A stretch of DNA of 64,000 nt from Nymphaea colorata. Lineage: Eukaryota > Streptophyta > Magnoliopsida > Nymphaeales > Nymphaeaceae. The DNA lies in the NCBI RefSeq assembly GCF_008831285.2, contig NC_045142.1:25557876-25621875 (forward strand), given 5' to 3'. Position numbers and translations under genes: made by a program. This document shows positions 11,263 through 23,750 of this stretch, piece by piece. The notes under the pieces were generated by a model. It saw nothing but the letters and a program-made list of their open reading frames with translations, did no database searches and was not told where the DNA came from. The stretch's first letter is position 1. Each line of letters starts with the position of its first letter.

Positions 11263-14200
11263 ATGAGGCCAATTCTGATGAAGGGCCACGAGAGGCCTCT
11301 TACTTTTCTCAAGTACAACAGAGACGGGGATCTCCTCTTCTCCTGCGCCAAGGATCATACACCTACCGTCTGGTTCGCGGACAACGGCGAGCGACTCGGT
11401 ACATACAGAGGCCACAATGGTGCCGTTTGGTGTTGCGACGTCTCCCGTAAGCCCTGTGTTGCCCATGTTTTTATGGATGCATCTTTGTCTTTTCTCTTGA
11501 TTGTCTGCTCGTATTATTGGATCATCAAATGATACTAAAACAGCCACTCTTTATTGCTTGAGGAAGATTATAGCGTTAGTTTTTGTTTTATTTCTTGTTT
11601 GCGTTCTCTGTGGAGGTTGAGATGAGGTTCAGTTGCTCTGTTTTCTGAAACATTATATCAGTTTCGTACTTAGGAGGATGAGGATTCGCAAAGTCAATAG
11701 CCATTCAGTTGAAAAAACCAGGGCTATATCATGCCGTTGTTTTAGAGGGCGGTTTGTCCATTTTTATGAGCTGACACATCGTCTTGTTAAAAATGCAAAG
11801 TTGCAAAAAGTGAGACGGTTGTTACAGACTGCAGATTTTGTTGTGAAATTTTATGGTTTTCCATTCTGATAGAAACATGTGTGATTTGATTCAGTTGTAG
11901 ATCTTGTTTGCTATTATAAGAATGCTTATCTATGTTATAGTCAGAAAGAGGAGAGTAATAATCCTGTTCGAGGTGCCATTGAGCCCTGATAGGAAGCACA
12001 GACAACACACACCAAATTGAGCTAATTCCTTGTTAAACTGTAAAATAGCAAAGGCGGATGTCACCAAATCTGATTGTTCAAGGCTTGATAGGAATTAGGT
12101 TGATCATTACCAAGTAGCAAGTTGATTCTTAGCTAGGTTCTTGAAACTAGGCAATCCAATGAGAGTTTTCCTTGTGAAAGCTCTCTGGAACCATCCCACA
12201 AGTAAATTTTTTAGGCTGTCCTACTAGGAGCAGCTGCTGCCTCAAACTAAAATTCGGACAATTTTTGCTACCCGTTGCACTTGATGTTCATTTGATTTTT
12301 TATAGGAGTACTGGAAAAAAAAATCTAGTACCATTTAAAGGCCTTTTCGCCTTTGGTAAAAGAATTGTTGTACATTTGCATTTAGACAACTCTAACTGAG
12401 ATCTATCCAAGAAATAGAACAGTGGTACAGAAGAAATTTAAAGATCTTTTAATCAAACTTTTGAATTTGTTATGCAATCAACTGTAATGTTTGAGATGGT
12501 TGGAACTCATGATGTTGAAATAATTTGATTGTTGAAATTATTCATCCAACCTTCAGATAGGTTGAGCCAGCAATTTCTGCCTGTTTCAATTCACGTAACA
12601 AAAGACTTTGAAATCATGCCAATTTGCTCATATCTGTGTGGTTTGTTGATGTTTTTCCTCTGGCCCTTTCGCTGTTGTTGATACCAAAATTTGATTTTTG
12701 ATGCCATTTTGTTCATACTATATTAAATAGTTTCATTCTTTCCAAATATTAAGAAAAAATTACTACCATTCTCTAACTGGTTCTTTATATTGTTTTCACA
12801 TCCAGGGGATTCCAAGCGCCTGATCACAGGAAGTGCAGATCAGACTGCAAAGTTATGGGATGTTGAGACTGGGACACAGCTTTATTCCTTTGGTTTTGAA
12901 GCACCGGCTAGAGCTGTTGAGTTTTCAGAAGGAAATAAGCTTGCTGTGATCACTGCGGACCCATTCATGGAACTACCTTCTTCCATTCATGTGAAACGGA
13001 TTGCAAGAGATCCTAGTGAGCGTATGGTTTCTTTCTCCTTCATAATGGGATATATTTGCTTCTTTAGGTATATGATTCAGATGTCTAAAATAGTTTATAC
13101 TTTGTAATAGTTATTGTGAAGATTTAATGGTCACTCATATTCTTCCTGGGAGATGAAAGTGGTTCAATGTATTGAAAAATTAGCTCTACAATTGTGAAAC
13201 TGTGATGCTTTCTTACATTTCAGAGACTGGGGAATCAGTGCTTATCATCAGGGGACCCCAAGGAAGGATTAACAGAGCTGTGTGGGGGCCCCTTAACAGA
13301 ACTTTAATCAGTGCAGGAGAAGATGCTGTAGTTCGTATATGGGATTCTGAGGTATGTATCTGCATGATATTGTGATAATAGTTTGTCAAAATTGCTTGAT
13401 GCTTTCTATTAAATGTTAATATTATGGTGAAGGTGCTGCGATCATCTAGTTGGATTATGAGGCCGTGCTGCATGATTATGTGAAGTTTTTATGCTTGTTT
13501 CCTGATGCTACATGCTCTCCATGCTTCTTGGTTATGTGCCTCTTCATAGGCTATTGTTTGCAAATGAAAAACAATTTAACAAACCTAAGTTAGTTTTGGT
13601 CTATGTCACATGGGTGCGAGTACAGGTGCCAGTGCGGGTGTTCATACAGGTATGAATGTGGAGCAATCTTCAAAAAGTTGTGTGTGTGTGCGTGTGTACA
13701 TACATACATGTATAATCATAAGATTTTAGTTAAATGAACAATAAATTCATTGTTTATGTTCATAAAAAACATATTACTGAACAAAAAATACTAAAAAGGA
13801 ATTACTAAATTTACCACAAAATCCAAAAATTAAGGTGGCTGTATCCAGGCCGCTCTCGTGTCGACCTGTCTTGACATGAGGCACACCCATGTTTCATAAA
13901 TTTTGGTGTATTGACGCTTTTTAGAGAGGCAATGTATGGATAGAATTAGGTTTATCCAATCAGTGGCATTTTGTCTTCTGATATGCTCAACAAAGTTCAT
14001 ATTTTAGTTTATTTAGTTTTTGTTACTAGAGACTAATGAATTGTGAGGATCCTAGCATTACCACTACATGTGTAATTTCTTATCGGTCTTAAGGATGTAA
14101 TTTTGCTCAGTCAGGTGAAGTTTTATTAGTGCCGCCTACTGCAGATGAATTCTGAATGTTTTTATGCCAGTAGATTCTATTAGAAATTGAGGACCTAACA

Positions 14201-15437
14201 GTGTTTACTCTGCTTAACCTTGCCTTGTGCGGACCTACCTTCATTTTGTAGACTGGGAAGCTGCTGAGAGAATCAGACAAGGAAACTGGCCACCAGAAAA
14301 CAATAACTTCATTGTCAAAGTCCTCTGATGGGTCTCACTTCATCACCGGTTCACAGGATAAATCTGCAAAGGTATCAATTCTGATAAACTTCTTCTTCTT
14401 GCTCTCTCTCTCTCTCTTGCTTATCGCTTACTTTCCTTTTTTTGTCTGTTGTGATCAGCTTTGGGACATGAGAACTCTCACACTTCTGAAGACATATGTG
14501 ACTGAGCGACCAGTCAACGCTTGCGCAATTTCACCACTCCTTGATCATGTAGACAGTTCTCAACTTTTTCCATGCTTTCGTTTATTATTGCTTATCCAGT
14601 AAGAATGTTTTAACGGATGCACATTGAGGTTTCAAATTTGAGTTAAAATCCTCTTATTAATAAGAAATACTGTCTTGTTGTACATGTTTCCTTTTCATAT
14701 CTGTTTAGGTAACTTCTATTTGCTTTTTCTATTTTTGTTCTAAGATTACGTTTATTCCAGTGTATGAATTTCAGTCCCTCTGTTAGTTGACTTTCAAACA
14801 GCTGATACTTGTTACTTGGAGTTGCCAAGTTCTTTCTTCTTTGTCTTTTTATTTTTAAATTTTGTTTGCTTGTGCAATCGTTGAAGTTAGTTTTGAATTT
14901 CAAAGTTCAACTATTGCTTGTAGGTGGTGATTGGTGGTGGTCAGGAAGCATCACACGTCACAACCACAGATCGTCGTGCAGGGAAGTTTGAGGCTAAATT
15001 CTTCCACAAGGTCCCTTTCTCTCTCTCTCTCATAGCTTTGTGTGTACACACACACACACATAAGCACATGGTTGATGCTATATTGCTGTTTATTCCGTGA
15101 CATTTACTCCAAACTAAGTTTTACCTTGCTCTCAGATTCTTCAAGAAGAAATTGGTGGTGTTAAGGGACATTTTGGACCGATCAATGCTCTGGCTTTCAA
15201 TCCTGACGGACGGAGGTATTGTCCTCTACCTAACTTGTTTTGCTCTATCATGTCTTAGGTTAGTATATGGCATGTACCCCAGTGGTGATAGTGGGAGTCC
15301 TTAAGAGTCCTTGGTAGTAGCTTCTATGTATTTACAGTTTTAAATGTTCATGTTTTTACAGCTTCACGAGTGGCGGTGAAGATGGTTACGTAAGACTGCA
15401 TCACTTTGATCCTGATTACTTCAATATCAAGATGTAG
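11263..15437 (+). CDS. TIF3I1: Eukaryotic translation initiation factor 3 subunit i, WD40 protein, 8 exons, 326 aa
   Basis: This is a cytosolic WD40 propeller subunit of the eIF3 complex, which assembles the 43S pre-initiation complex. The start [19 protein letters not shown] is that of the family, followed by WD repeats with [32 protein letters not shown] and [13 protein letters not shown], and the typical end DYFNIKM. Exons are 11263-11446, 12806-13021, 13224-13351, 14252-14371, 14459-14548, 14924-15010, 15136-15215 and 15362-15437. They total 981 bp with consistent phase, giving 326 aa, against about 328 in Arabidopsis eIF3i from memory. All introns are GT-AG and the first, at about 1.36 kb, is the longest. 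No lesions were seen, and it looks single-copy and functional. It forms the conserved boundary of the TNL cluster. Confidence 0.97.
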
Positions 15438-15721
15438 TTTCGGGCCATCAGATTGCAGTTTTGTAGCCTCTCTTTGTATTTTGGTCCTTTCCTTGGTCAG
15501 TTCCTTTCGGTGTTTATGTATCTGATTTCTCTTGCTTTCTCTGCAATCAAGTATGAGATAACGGCTATTTCCCATGAAACTGCACAAAATAACTGAACAT
15601 GTCCGCGATATTTTGTTTTGTTTTGCCTTTTCTTTTTTCTGTTTTCACATATCTTGGTACAATTTCTACCTGGGAAATGAAAGTCTTACCTGTTACTTCG
15701 TGTGGAAATTTCTCCCAAGGC

Positions 15722-15727
15722 AATAAA
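15722..15727 (+). terminator. Candidate polyadenylation signal of eIF3i
   Basis: A canonical aataaa lies about 285 nt after the eIF3i stop codon, a plausible 3' UTR length. Plant polyadenylation signals are loose, so this is only a candidate. Confidence 0.4.
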
Positions 15728-15737
15728 ACTAGTTTAA

Positions 15738-17774
15738 GGATATAAAAAAGGGGGTCTGCAATTTTGTCCCGATGACATGCCAAACCAAGTTACAGGGGCC
15801 CTCTGGATGACGCATTCAAAACATGGTTGAATTGCATATGTGCCGAATATGATGAGAGAGAGAGAGAGAACAACTTTATTCTAACGTTTATCATAGGGTT
15901 GGACAAAAACTGAAGCGACAATATAACCGTGATGCTCTAACATCCAACAAAACAAGTTTAGCTACCTGATCAGGAGAAAGGGTGTATTCTCAATTATAGA
16001 TGTCATTCCTGGTACTCCAAATGTGTATTTTATGAGTGTTTTATAAATCTGTTTTAAGATTGGGATAAATTTCTAATCCTAATGAAAGCTAGACTGGACA
16101 CGAGAAGTTAAAATCGATCTCGTGTTTGTCCCTCTCGACCAGTGTGATTAAAATCCGTCAATATTCAAATCGGTCCGAATTGAATTGGTTGTTTTTTCAT
16201 TCGATTCAGTGGTCGATTCTAGGATCATGGAAAATTGCATTTTTTTGCGATGAATCGTTGAACTCAATTGAAAATCGTGCAATTCAACTGGAATAATCAG
16301 ATTTTGCATGTATGTTTCCAACGCTCTCTTTTTTCGTTGCCTTTTTCAGCAAAAACGAGGCCTCATGCAGCCTCCATGAACGTTCTTCAACAAAATTGGT
16401 GGCGCCATTTTAGTTGAAGGGAGCGATGCGTGAAGTTCTTTTCTATTGGAAAAAGAAAAAGATATCATCATCTTCTAAGGTCGTTCTTTTTTTTTTTTGC
16501 AAAATAAACTTTAATTAAACATCTTCTTCTTTTTATCATTTTATGATATTGGAATTTAAATTTATTTTTTAAAATTTAAGTAATTCCGGTTTTAACAATG
16601 TTTCAACTGTTTATGCTTTATATTTTTTTAAAGTTTCTTCCTTTTCTTTTTTCTGATTTTGATATTTTCTATTTAGTTTTTAAAACTTGTAATAATTTTG
16701 ATGGTTTGCTTTGCATTCTTTCAATACAAGGTGTCATCCCGGCATCTCTCTTAGAAAAAGATATTCATATTGTTGTCTATTTTTACAAGGTGAAAAGAAC
16801 TAATTCTTAGATCAGATCATTTTTTTTTTCTCTACAATTGGGTTGGCGCTGACCAACGCCGGCCAAATGCGATGCATGGGCCGGGATGGGCAAGTGGTTG
16901 AATTGCAAGACAGTTCTATCCTCTTAACATTGTAACTACTAGAGCTAGGGATTTAAATTATTTGGACTCAGTTCGAATCCAATATTCACCAAATTTCATC
17001 TAACTGAAACAGACTTTAAAAACTTACAGCATGAACCTAAGCTCGAATTTAAATATTGGTGGTGGTACACTCTTGTTATCTCGTATAGAAGCCGCAACAG
17101 GGTGATGCTAACAGGCTGGTGTTAATTGATTACCAATGATTAATTTGTCTGCCAATTGAGGAGATGATCTTGGATTAATATATATATAGTGTGTATATGA
17201 TCGAATGAGTTTAGTACATATATAATGTACAAAGTTCTAAATATACAGTCAAATCGTATGTAAACAATAAAATGACTTCAGAAAAGCGCAATTCAGCAAT
17301 ATGAAACAAATTAATTTAGTATTGACCAAGTGCTTTTATCGTCAATGTTCTAGCCACTTGACTACATATATATCATTAGCAAAAAGTGATAATGACTGGG
17401 AAGACCTGGCACAACTAGAGATGTCAGTCATTTGACAACCAAACCAAATTTTGGTTTATTTTTATGTATTTAATAAGAAAATAGGGTATCCGAATTCTAA
17501 TAGATACAGAGCTGGGTACTACTATTCTTCAAATTCTCACAAAAAATCAGCCTAAGTTATTAAATTCTGATTCAGAAATTTCTCACATACAATGTCCCAA
17601 CAAGCCTCAATTGCATCCCGTGACATGAACAATGTGTAGTCAAGCTTATCTGCATCTAAGCTGTTGGATTCTGCTGCTGCATCTACAGCTTGTTGAGGCA
17701 TTGCCATAGAAGATCTAGCTTGAGGTACCTCAACTCTGCGGCATGCCCGTGACCTCTATTAATTCAAGCTATCC
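15738..17774. other. Intergenic, repeat-derived AT-rich DNA
   Basis: No gene was recognised. It contains a short GA run near 15852, degenerate tracts of the aatcggtccgaattgaattgg type around 16150-16330, and T-rich tracts around 16480-16690. It separates eIF3i from the first NB-ARC relic. Confidence 0.5.
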
Positions 17775-18300
17775 GTTATGCAACTGATAGAAGAAATTGT
17801 GGAAAGAGTAGGTGGGCGCGCGCAGTACTGATAATTGTATGTGGCAGACCATCTTGTTGGTCGTGTTGAAGAAGTAATGGAATTGTGAGGTATCGAGGAA
17901 GGAGCCATTGTCACAAATGTGTACGTGTATTATACGGTTAGGAAAAAGACATGTATAATACGACGAAGTTGTATATCTCAGGAGTAAAACAGAAAAATGT
18001 TAGTAAATTTTAAAAAAATTTAAAACATTTAATAAATTTTAAAATTATACAAAAATAAAAAATCATAAAAAATATGAAAAAACACAAAAAACTGGTATAA
18101 TATGTGTATAATACGTGTTTTTTTCACGTTTTTTATTTTCTAAGTTTTTTTTTTAAATAGATGAGAATAAAACAGGTATTATATGGTTGACTATATTTTC
18201 CTATATTATACACGTCTTTTTTCAATAACACGCATGTTTTGTGATAGTGGTTGGGATTTACTAGATGGGAGCAAAGGAAATTTAAGATTGAAATGATCAA
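17775..18300 (+). pseudogene. NB-ARC exon relic, split by a MITE-like element and lacking the P-loop core
   Basis: The left part (about 17785-17912) matches the start of the NB-ARC exons of TNL C and E: gaaattgtggaaagagtagg, then catcttgttgg and ttgaagaagtaatggaatt. The match resumes at about 18247 with gtggttgggattta and gatgggag, then jumps to caaaggaaat. That jump skips about 21 bp that encode the Walker A GKTT core in C (29709-29729). Between the halves lies an inverted-repeat element. Several indels already break the frame on the left. There is no TIR exon before it and no LRR after it. This is dead coding sequence marking the edge of the cluster. Confidence 0.8.
17909..18250. mobile_element. 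MITE-like inverted-repeat element inside the NB-ARC relic
   Basis: The left end reads tgtcacaaatgtgtacgtgt and the reverse complement of the right end reads tatcacaaaacatgcgtgtt. The similarity continues inward through aaaaagac(a/g)tgtataata. The interior is AT-rich and non-coding. The element is about 340 bp and sits exactly where NB-ARC homology is interrupted. The target duplication is not clear by eye, so the exact ends and superfamily are unassigned. Confidence 0.65.
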
Positions 18301-18349
18301 GAGAAGGAGAAGCACATGAATATGTCGGCAACTTGATTTTCTAAGTCAA

Positions 18350-18790
18350 TGAATCAAACTTCAGTCTCCTTCTTGGCAACGCGTTCTTTGACAAAATGAT
18401 AGTCTATCTCCACTTGTCTGGTTGTTGCATGAAAAACTAGATTCATGGCAAGATAAGTTGCCGCACCAAAGTATTGGAGGATCAAGCTCCTTAATGCCGA
18501 GATCTTGAAGAAGAGATTTCATCCATAATAGTTCTGACGTAGCTCCTGCGATTACTTTCTACTTTGCCTCCGTATATGAACCAGCCACAATGCGTTGCTT
18601 GGAGGAAGACCAAGAAACAATGTTGTTTCCTAAATATGTTACATATCCAGACCGAATTGTATTGACAATGGCTGGAGTGATCACGTCTCTGCAATTTTCC
18701 ATTTTGGCTTTAGCGAGAAGATTATTTATATACTTTCGTTGACTCAAGCAAAGCCTTTGTTCATTTCATATGGCCTCAATTCCAAGAAAG
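18350..18790 (-). mobile_element. Ty1/copia retrotransposon relic (RT end to RNase H)
   Basis: On the minus strand a frame reads LSQRKYINNLLAKAKM, then ITPAIVNTI, SGYVTYLGNNIVSWSSSKQR and IVAGSYTEAK. These are the copia end of reverse transcriptase and the RNase H motif. Further downstream on that strand there are degraded matches to the [10 protein letters not shown] segment. Internal material between the RT and RNase H segments is missing and stops are present. The beginning of the same fragment recurs at about 24660, 36460 and 38355, always upstream of TNL leader sequence. Confidence 0.8.
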
Positions 18791-18964
18791 CAATGCAAGT
18801 GGCCAACGTATTTTCTTGACCGGGAAGGAATCCGTCACTAATTCGGTTACTATCCTACCCTTGACTCCCTTGAACGAAAAATAGCTTTCAAATAATTTTG
18901 AAATGAAAGATAACAATAAATCGATGTTCGAGATTCGATGTTGCTCGAAATTGCACGAACTGTG

Positions 18965-19046
18965 AATTTATGTAGGTTTGATCTTCCTTCATCTCCAGCC
19001 AAGACATCTTCTTTAAAATCAATCTGACCCTAGGAGGAGCTTAGCC
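18965..19046 (+). promoter_or_regulatory. Shared TNL 5' leader before TIR A
   Basis: The sequence taggtttgatcttccttcat, ctccagccaagacatcttct and taggaggagcttagcc directly precedes the ATG. Near-identical text precedes the ATGs of D (about 37140-37213) and E (about 39005-39084), and a more diverged version precedes C (about 27285-27353). It is therefore the conserved 5' UTR/proximal promoter of this TNL group. Confidence 0.65.
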
Positions 19047-19571
19047 ATGGCCGCTTCTTCGAGTTCAGCGTTGGTTCCATCCTCCTCCTCTTCTCTTGCC
19101 TCTTTTGAATACCAAGTTTTTCTTAGTTTTAGGGGAAAAGACACCCGCAAAGGCTTTACGGGGCACCTTTATAAGGCTCTTACTTAAAGATGCAGGAGTC
19201 CATACCTTCATGGACGATGAAGAAATAGAGGTGGGGGAGAAGTTTGGTGAAAGGCTTTTCAAAGCAATAGACGAGTCAAGGTACCATGTGGTCATCTTGT
19301 CGAAAGGATATGTAGATTCTAAGTGGTGCTTGAAGGAATTGGCAGCTATGGTTGTTCACATGATGGAATCGACATCCAGGCCATCTCAGCACAAGAAAGA
19401 GATCATCCCTGTCTTCTACTATGTGGAGCCCTCTGATGTGCGCCATCAAAGGGGCCCTTTTGAGCAGTCATTTAAAGACCATGAAGTGCTTTACAATCCT
19501 ACAGATGTTGAGGAATGGAGACAAGCAATGAACAAAATTGGTGAACGTCAAGGTCCTGTAATCAAAGACGA
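19047..19571 (+). pseudogene. TIR-only pseudogene A, frameshifted by a 4-bp duplication
   Basis: The exon starts MAASSSSALVPSSSSSLASF and enters the TIR motif YQVFLSFRGKDTRKGFTGHL. A tandem ctta duplication at about 19183-19190 then creates a stop and moves the frame. The rest of the TIR is open in the new frame: AGVHTFMDDEEIEVGEKFGE, the catalytic-glutamate region SKWCLKEL, and KKEIIPVFYYVEPSDV. The exon ends at a GA|GTAAGT donor like its paralogues. No NB-ARC exon follows; the downstream DNA looks like TNL intron 1 and then runs into unrelated repeats. It is closest to the TIR of E. Either it is a pseudogene or, less likely, a truncated TIR fragment is made. Confidence 0.85.
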
Positions 19572-22223
19572 GTAAGTCTCTCTCTCTCTCTCTCTCTCCA
19601 GCCTCTACCGTTTTTCAGAAACGAGAAGTAAAAGGCAAATTTTGCATTTTGCATTTGGTCTGCGAATTACTTGAGACACTTTTAGTGTCAAAATGGAAAG
19701 TTTGGAACATTGATCTGTAGCTCCCTCCCTCTCGTTCCTTCATGCCGTCAGATCTTTGGATTTGAAGTATAATATGGGCATTTCATTCCTGAAAACAGGG
19801 CATTCGGGGCTGCATAATTCTTAAAATCCACAGTTGCCTAGAACCATGGAATTATCTTAAGGTTGGTTTCAATTTAAATTAAAATCTCGGGTATTAGATC
19901 TGATATAATCAAAATGCCACTACAATGCTTTGTTGTTCATCACAGAGGGAGGAAGTTGGAACCTGAGGTTAATTTAAACTATAGTCACAAAAAACGTGCT
20001 TTTCCATTTTTTCCCTTTTATTCATTTTTTCAAGTTTTTTTTCCCTTTTTTCGTTTTATTCATTTTTCATGCTTTTTTTAATGTCAAACTGTTCTTTTTT
20101 ATTTTCTAATTTTTGTTTGTTCCAAATTTATTTATTTTTTGATGTTTGTGTCATTAGTTTTTTATTAGTTTATCTTTTTTTTTTTTTAAATTTACCTTAT
20201 TTTTCTTTGTTCAAGCTCACCTTATTATTCTTAATGAAAACCTTACTGTTTAAAATGGGAGAAAATTGGTTTGTGACTATGATTTAAACCCAAATCCAAG
20301 TAAAAGTGATCAAATTAAGTCTCAAATTGCACTACTAGCTAGCTAGCTAATTGAGCCCAAAACAAAACTAGAGATGTCAAGCGGATGATATTTTTTAATT
20401 AACAGTTCAAATTTTGTCGTAAGTAGTTGCTCGAATACATAAAGAATGAGACCCACAATTCTCAAGGCAAGTTTTGCATTTAGATCTGCATGTGTCTGCG
20501 AATTACTTGAGACACTTTGAGTGCCAAAATGGAAGTTTTGGAACATTGACCTGTACTAATAGAACCCACAAAAGGTTGAGGGCCTTTTTGTTTTATTTTG
20601 ATGTTTTTCCTTCTGCCTTTAGCTTCAGGAAAGAAGTTAAGTTTGGCATGAATGGGGTGCTGATTGCTCTATTATTGGTAAGAAAAGGGAAAAAAGATAA
20701 GCAATTTAGAAAGGGAAATAAAAAGCCCCTGGAAACCCCAAATTGAAGCTAGGAAGTATTTTCGCAAAAATGTAAATGTCGATGTCGTGCAGGATTTTTT
20801 TTAGGATGGTGCACAATTTCGATGTTCATAAATTTACGAGCATACTTAAACTTAAATTTTAAGTTTATGGACATCTTGGATGAAGCAGCTTTTATTGTTG
20901 TGGCAAAAAGTGGTTCACAATAATCTTAGAACCACAGTTTGATTTAATCCTGAGAATAATTTTAGATCAAAGATAATCAATTAATGGCACCTAGGAGAGC
21001 ATTTCATTAATTTGAGGTGATCGGTGATCTAAATTAGGAACTCATATCCTTGCTTTCTAACAACAGTATCAAAGCTTTTGTTGGAAAGATGAAAAGATTA
21101 ATTTGTAAACTTTTTATCTTTCCCTCTTTCTCTTTTCTTCATGCCTTCAGATCTTTGGATTTGAGGATTTGAAGTATAATACAGATTTTAAATGCATGGT
21201 TCTTGAAATCCACAGTAATTTAAATTTAAATTACTTTTGGGTATTAGATCTGATATAATTAAAATGCCGTTAAAAGTTTTGGTGTTGATCACTACTCTCT
21301 GTACGTGTGTGTGTGTAAGAGAGGGGAAGTTGGAACCCAAGGTTAATTTAAAGAATTAGAAACATAGTCACAAAATTTGTGTTTTAAAAAAAACCAAAAA
21401 AAATAAAATAAAAAATAAATTAGTCATTAAAACTTAAAAACATATTTTTTAAAAAAATGTTAAAAATAAAAAATAGCAAAAAATATGCTTTTTCCATTTT
21501 TTCCATCTTCGAACATCTTTTTTTAATGTCAAACTGTTCTTTTTTATTTTCTAATTTTTGTTTGCTCCAACTGGATTTAATTTCATGGATCAGATACAAA
21601 CTCTGGCTGTGATTTAAATAAATATCCAATGGAGTCAGACATAGTTTTAGATTAGGCATGAATTTCTTTAGTTTTAAATAAATATCTTATATCCCATTGT
21701 TCATACATTTTGAAATTGGGTACTTATCATTTCGTAATGCAGGTTAGATTCAGTTTAAAAGTTGGATTTAAATCGGATTCACATTCCAATAAGGTATATA
21801 TATATATATATTTTTCATCCATATTTAAATCCAAATTTGAAGCCCAATATGTGAACATTTGAAAAAAAAAACAGATATGATCAAGAGTACATTTGATTCT
21901 ATTATTGACATCCCCAGCCGTAGTTACCCTTTGGAGGCTTTTTTTTGTTCAGAATGTTGATAAAACCTTCTGCTCTCTCCCATTCTCTTCTACTCCCATT
22001 TAATTGATTTCCCAAGTCACATAATTAATTATCTTGTTATGTATTTCAACAAATAAAAAAAATCAGTGATAAGCTCCTAAAATATCCTTTTCCCATTGAT
22101 GCACAAAATTAGAATAAATAAAATGGCATTTGATGGCACAAAAAAAAAATCCAAAACATAGCACTATAGCAGATCATAGACTAAATCCAAACAATAGCTA
22201 CGGACAAAAACAACACAATTGAT
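19572..22223. other. Former TNL intron-1 DNA with internal duplication
   Basis: Sequence after TIR A matches intron 1 of C and E. Shared phrases include gcagcttttattgttgt, aagtggttcacaa and gatctgatataat. One segment is present twice, around 19637-19725 and 20467-20555, both with gcgaattacttgagacactt. T-rich tracts of several hundred bases are shared as well. No NB-ARC or LRR coding sequence was found, so the receptor body of A has been lost. Confidence 0.7.
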
Positions 22224-22400
22224 ACAAGAGAGTTTCTGGTAATTTGAACAAAACAGAGGGGTCATTACGTTATTTTAAAAAAAAATAGAAAAAAGCAAAA
22301 CAGAGATAGGGAAAGAGTAAGATAAAGGAGGCAGCAGCATTAATCAATAATCATCCCTCTTTCTTTCTCTGCAATGCGGCGACTAATCAATCAATTATAT
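22224..22400 (+). repeat. Dispersed repeat R1, copy 1 (left part)
   Basis: The phrases aaaacagaggggtcatt, agggaaagagtaagat and aatcaataatcatccctctt recur at 34008 and partly at 38030. The right part of the repeat (aaagaaactgaaaatta) appears about 1.5 kb further on at 23928-23985, so this copy seems to have been split by insertions. Confidence 0.75.
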
Positions 22401-23099
22401 CTCAATTGAATTCATTTTTACATTTGGCAATTTTTGCACACTAACTCACATTTAAAATTATGTTCATTTCATGTTTAATTGGAATATGATCCATTTAAAT
22501 CGGCAGCTCTGCTTGGATCATGGGTACTTAGGTGCTCAAGATCCGAACCCTATCAAGCATATAGGTGCATTTGCTGAAAATTTCACTTCACATCTTTGTC
22601 GGAACCGTCATTATTAAAAATTGGACATTGGGGGAGTCATGATCCACTGAAAATCTTTGCACAATGAGTTTTAAAGATAGTGGGAAGCGAGCAATTAAAC
22701 CTTTCCTTTTTCTCGCATTAATTATTTAAAAAAGGGCTAAAGGTCTATATTATTAAGCTTGAGCATTGGGCCGAATCACGGCCAGGTACCTCGTATCTGT
22801 CCCTTGAAAATTTGCTTGTCGAGCTTACATTATCTGCCTCGGCCCGGCCTGGTAAATAATGAGTCGGGCTCGAGCCCGTGACTGTGATAGTCGGGGGCCC
22901 AGGAAGCCTGACAATAAGTTAATTTTTTTTTAAATAAACTTTTGTTAGGGTTTTTTTGTTGTTCTTCATTCACGACTACCTCATCACGCTGCCTTTGAAC
23001 TCCCTGCCTTTCCTCCTCATTTCCTTGTTGTTCTTCATTTCCAAATCCATCACCTTCCTCACCATCGCCGCTATTTTCTTCCTGCCAACCATTTTCATA

Positions 23100-23361
23100 T
23101 CATGCTGTTTCAACTTTGGTCTACTACAATGAGGAAAGTGAAAAAAGGCAGGTATGTAGTTACGTTCTCGGTGGTGGAGTTCCAGCCACAATGGGTGAAG
23201 AAGCCGCCAACGGAGGGATGAGAGAGGACATTCATCTGCCCACACCAGAGCACCACCAGGCCTTGCCACTTAAATCCTTCTTCGCCAACCAGTCCTGCTC
23301 GCACACGATCCACAGAAAGGGGCTCCCGCTTGCTCGGAAGCCCTTCATGGCAGCAGGGTAA
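23100..23361 (-). pseudogene. UDP-glycosyltransferase relic (PSPG box)
   Basis: On the minus strand the frames give SGSPFLWIV, then GFKWQGLVVLWCGQMNVL, then LSHPSVGGFFTHCGWNST. These are the plant secondary-product glycosyltransferase box and the sequence just before it. The fragment needs at least one frame change, has lost the normal WAPQ, and stops soon after the box. No other part of a UGT is nearby, so it is an isolated fragment, possibly carried by a transposon. Confidence 0.85.
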
Positions 23362-23670
23362 AGTTAAAAAGTCAAGGGAAGAGAAGGAACAGGTGTAGCA
23401 CGGCCCGAAAAAGCCCGAGCCAACCCGTTAATAATCCGACCGAGCGGGGCCTCGAACATAAATCAAAGCCCGAATCTTGATATTGCAAGGCCCAGCCCAG
23501 CCGGTTTAAGAACGGGCTGGGCGTCAAGCAGGCGCATTTCCAATACCGAGCTTCTATTTTATATCTAATTATGAAGGCCATTTCCACAATTCATGGCCCC
23601 CACCAGATTCGATCCCCCGACGTCAAACATACAAAAAAAAAAAAAAATACACCAACTAAAACTAAAAAAA

Positions 23671-23750
23671 AGGGAGGATGACAGTAGATGTGACGGGAGA
23701 ACTAAAAAGAAGGGAGGATGACAGTAGATGTGACGGGAGAAAGAGTATTT
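23671..23750. repeat. 40-bp tandem duplication
   Basis: The phrase agggaggatgacagtagatg, followed by tgacgggaga, starts at 23671 and again at 23711. This is a recent two-copy tandem duplication. Confidence 0.9.

Noticed and set aside
11191-11547. 118-codon minus-strand frame over eIF3i exon 1
   Set aside because: It is a shadow of the conserved exon on the plus strand.
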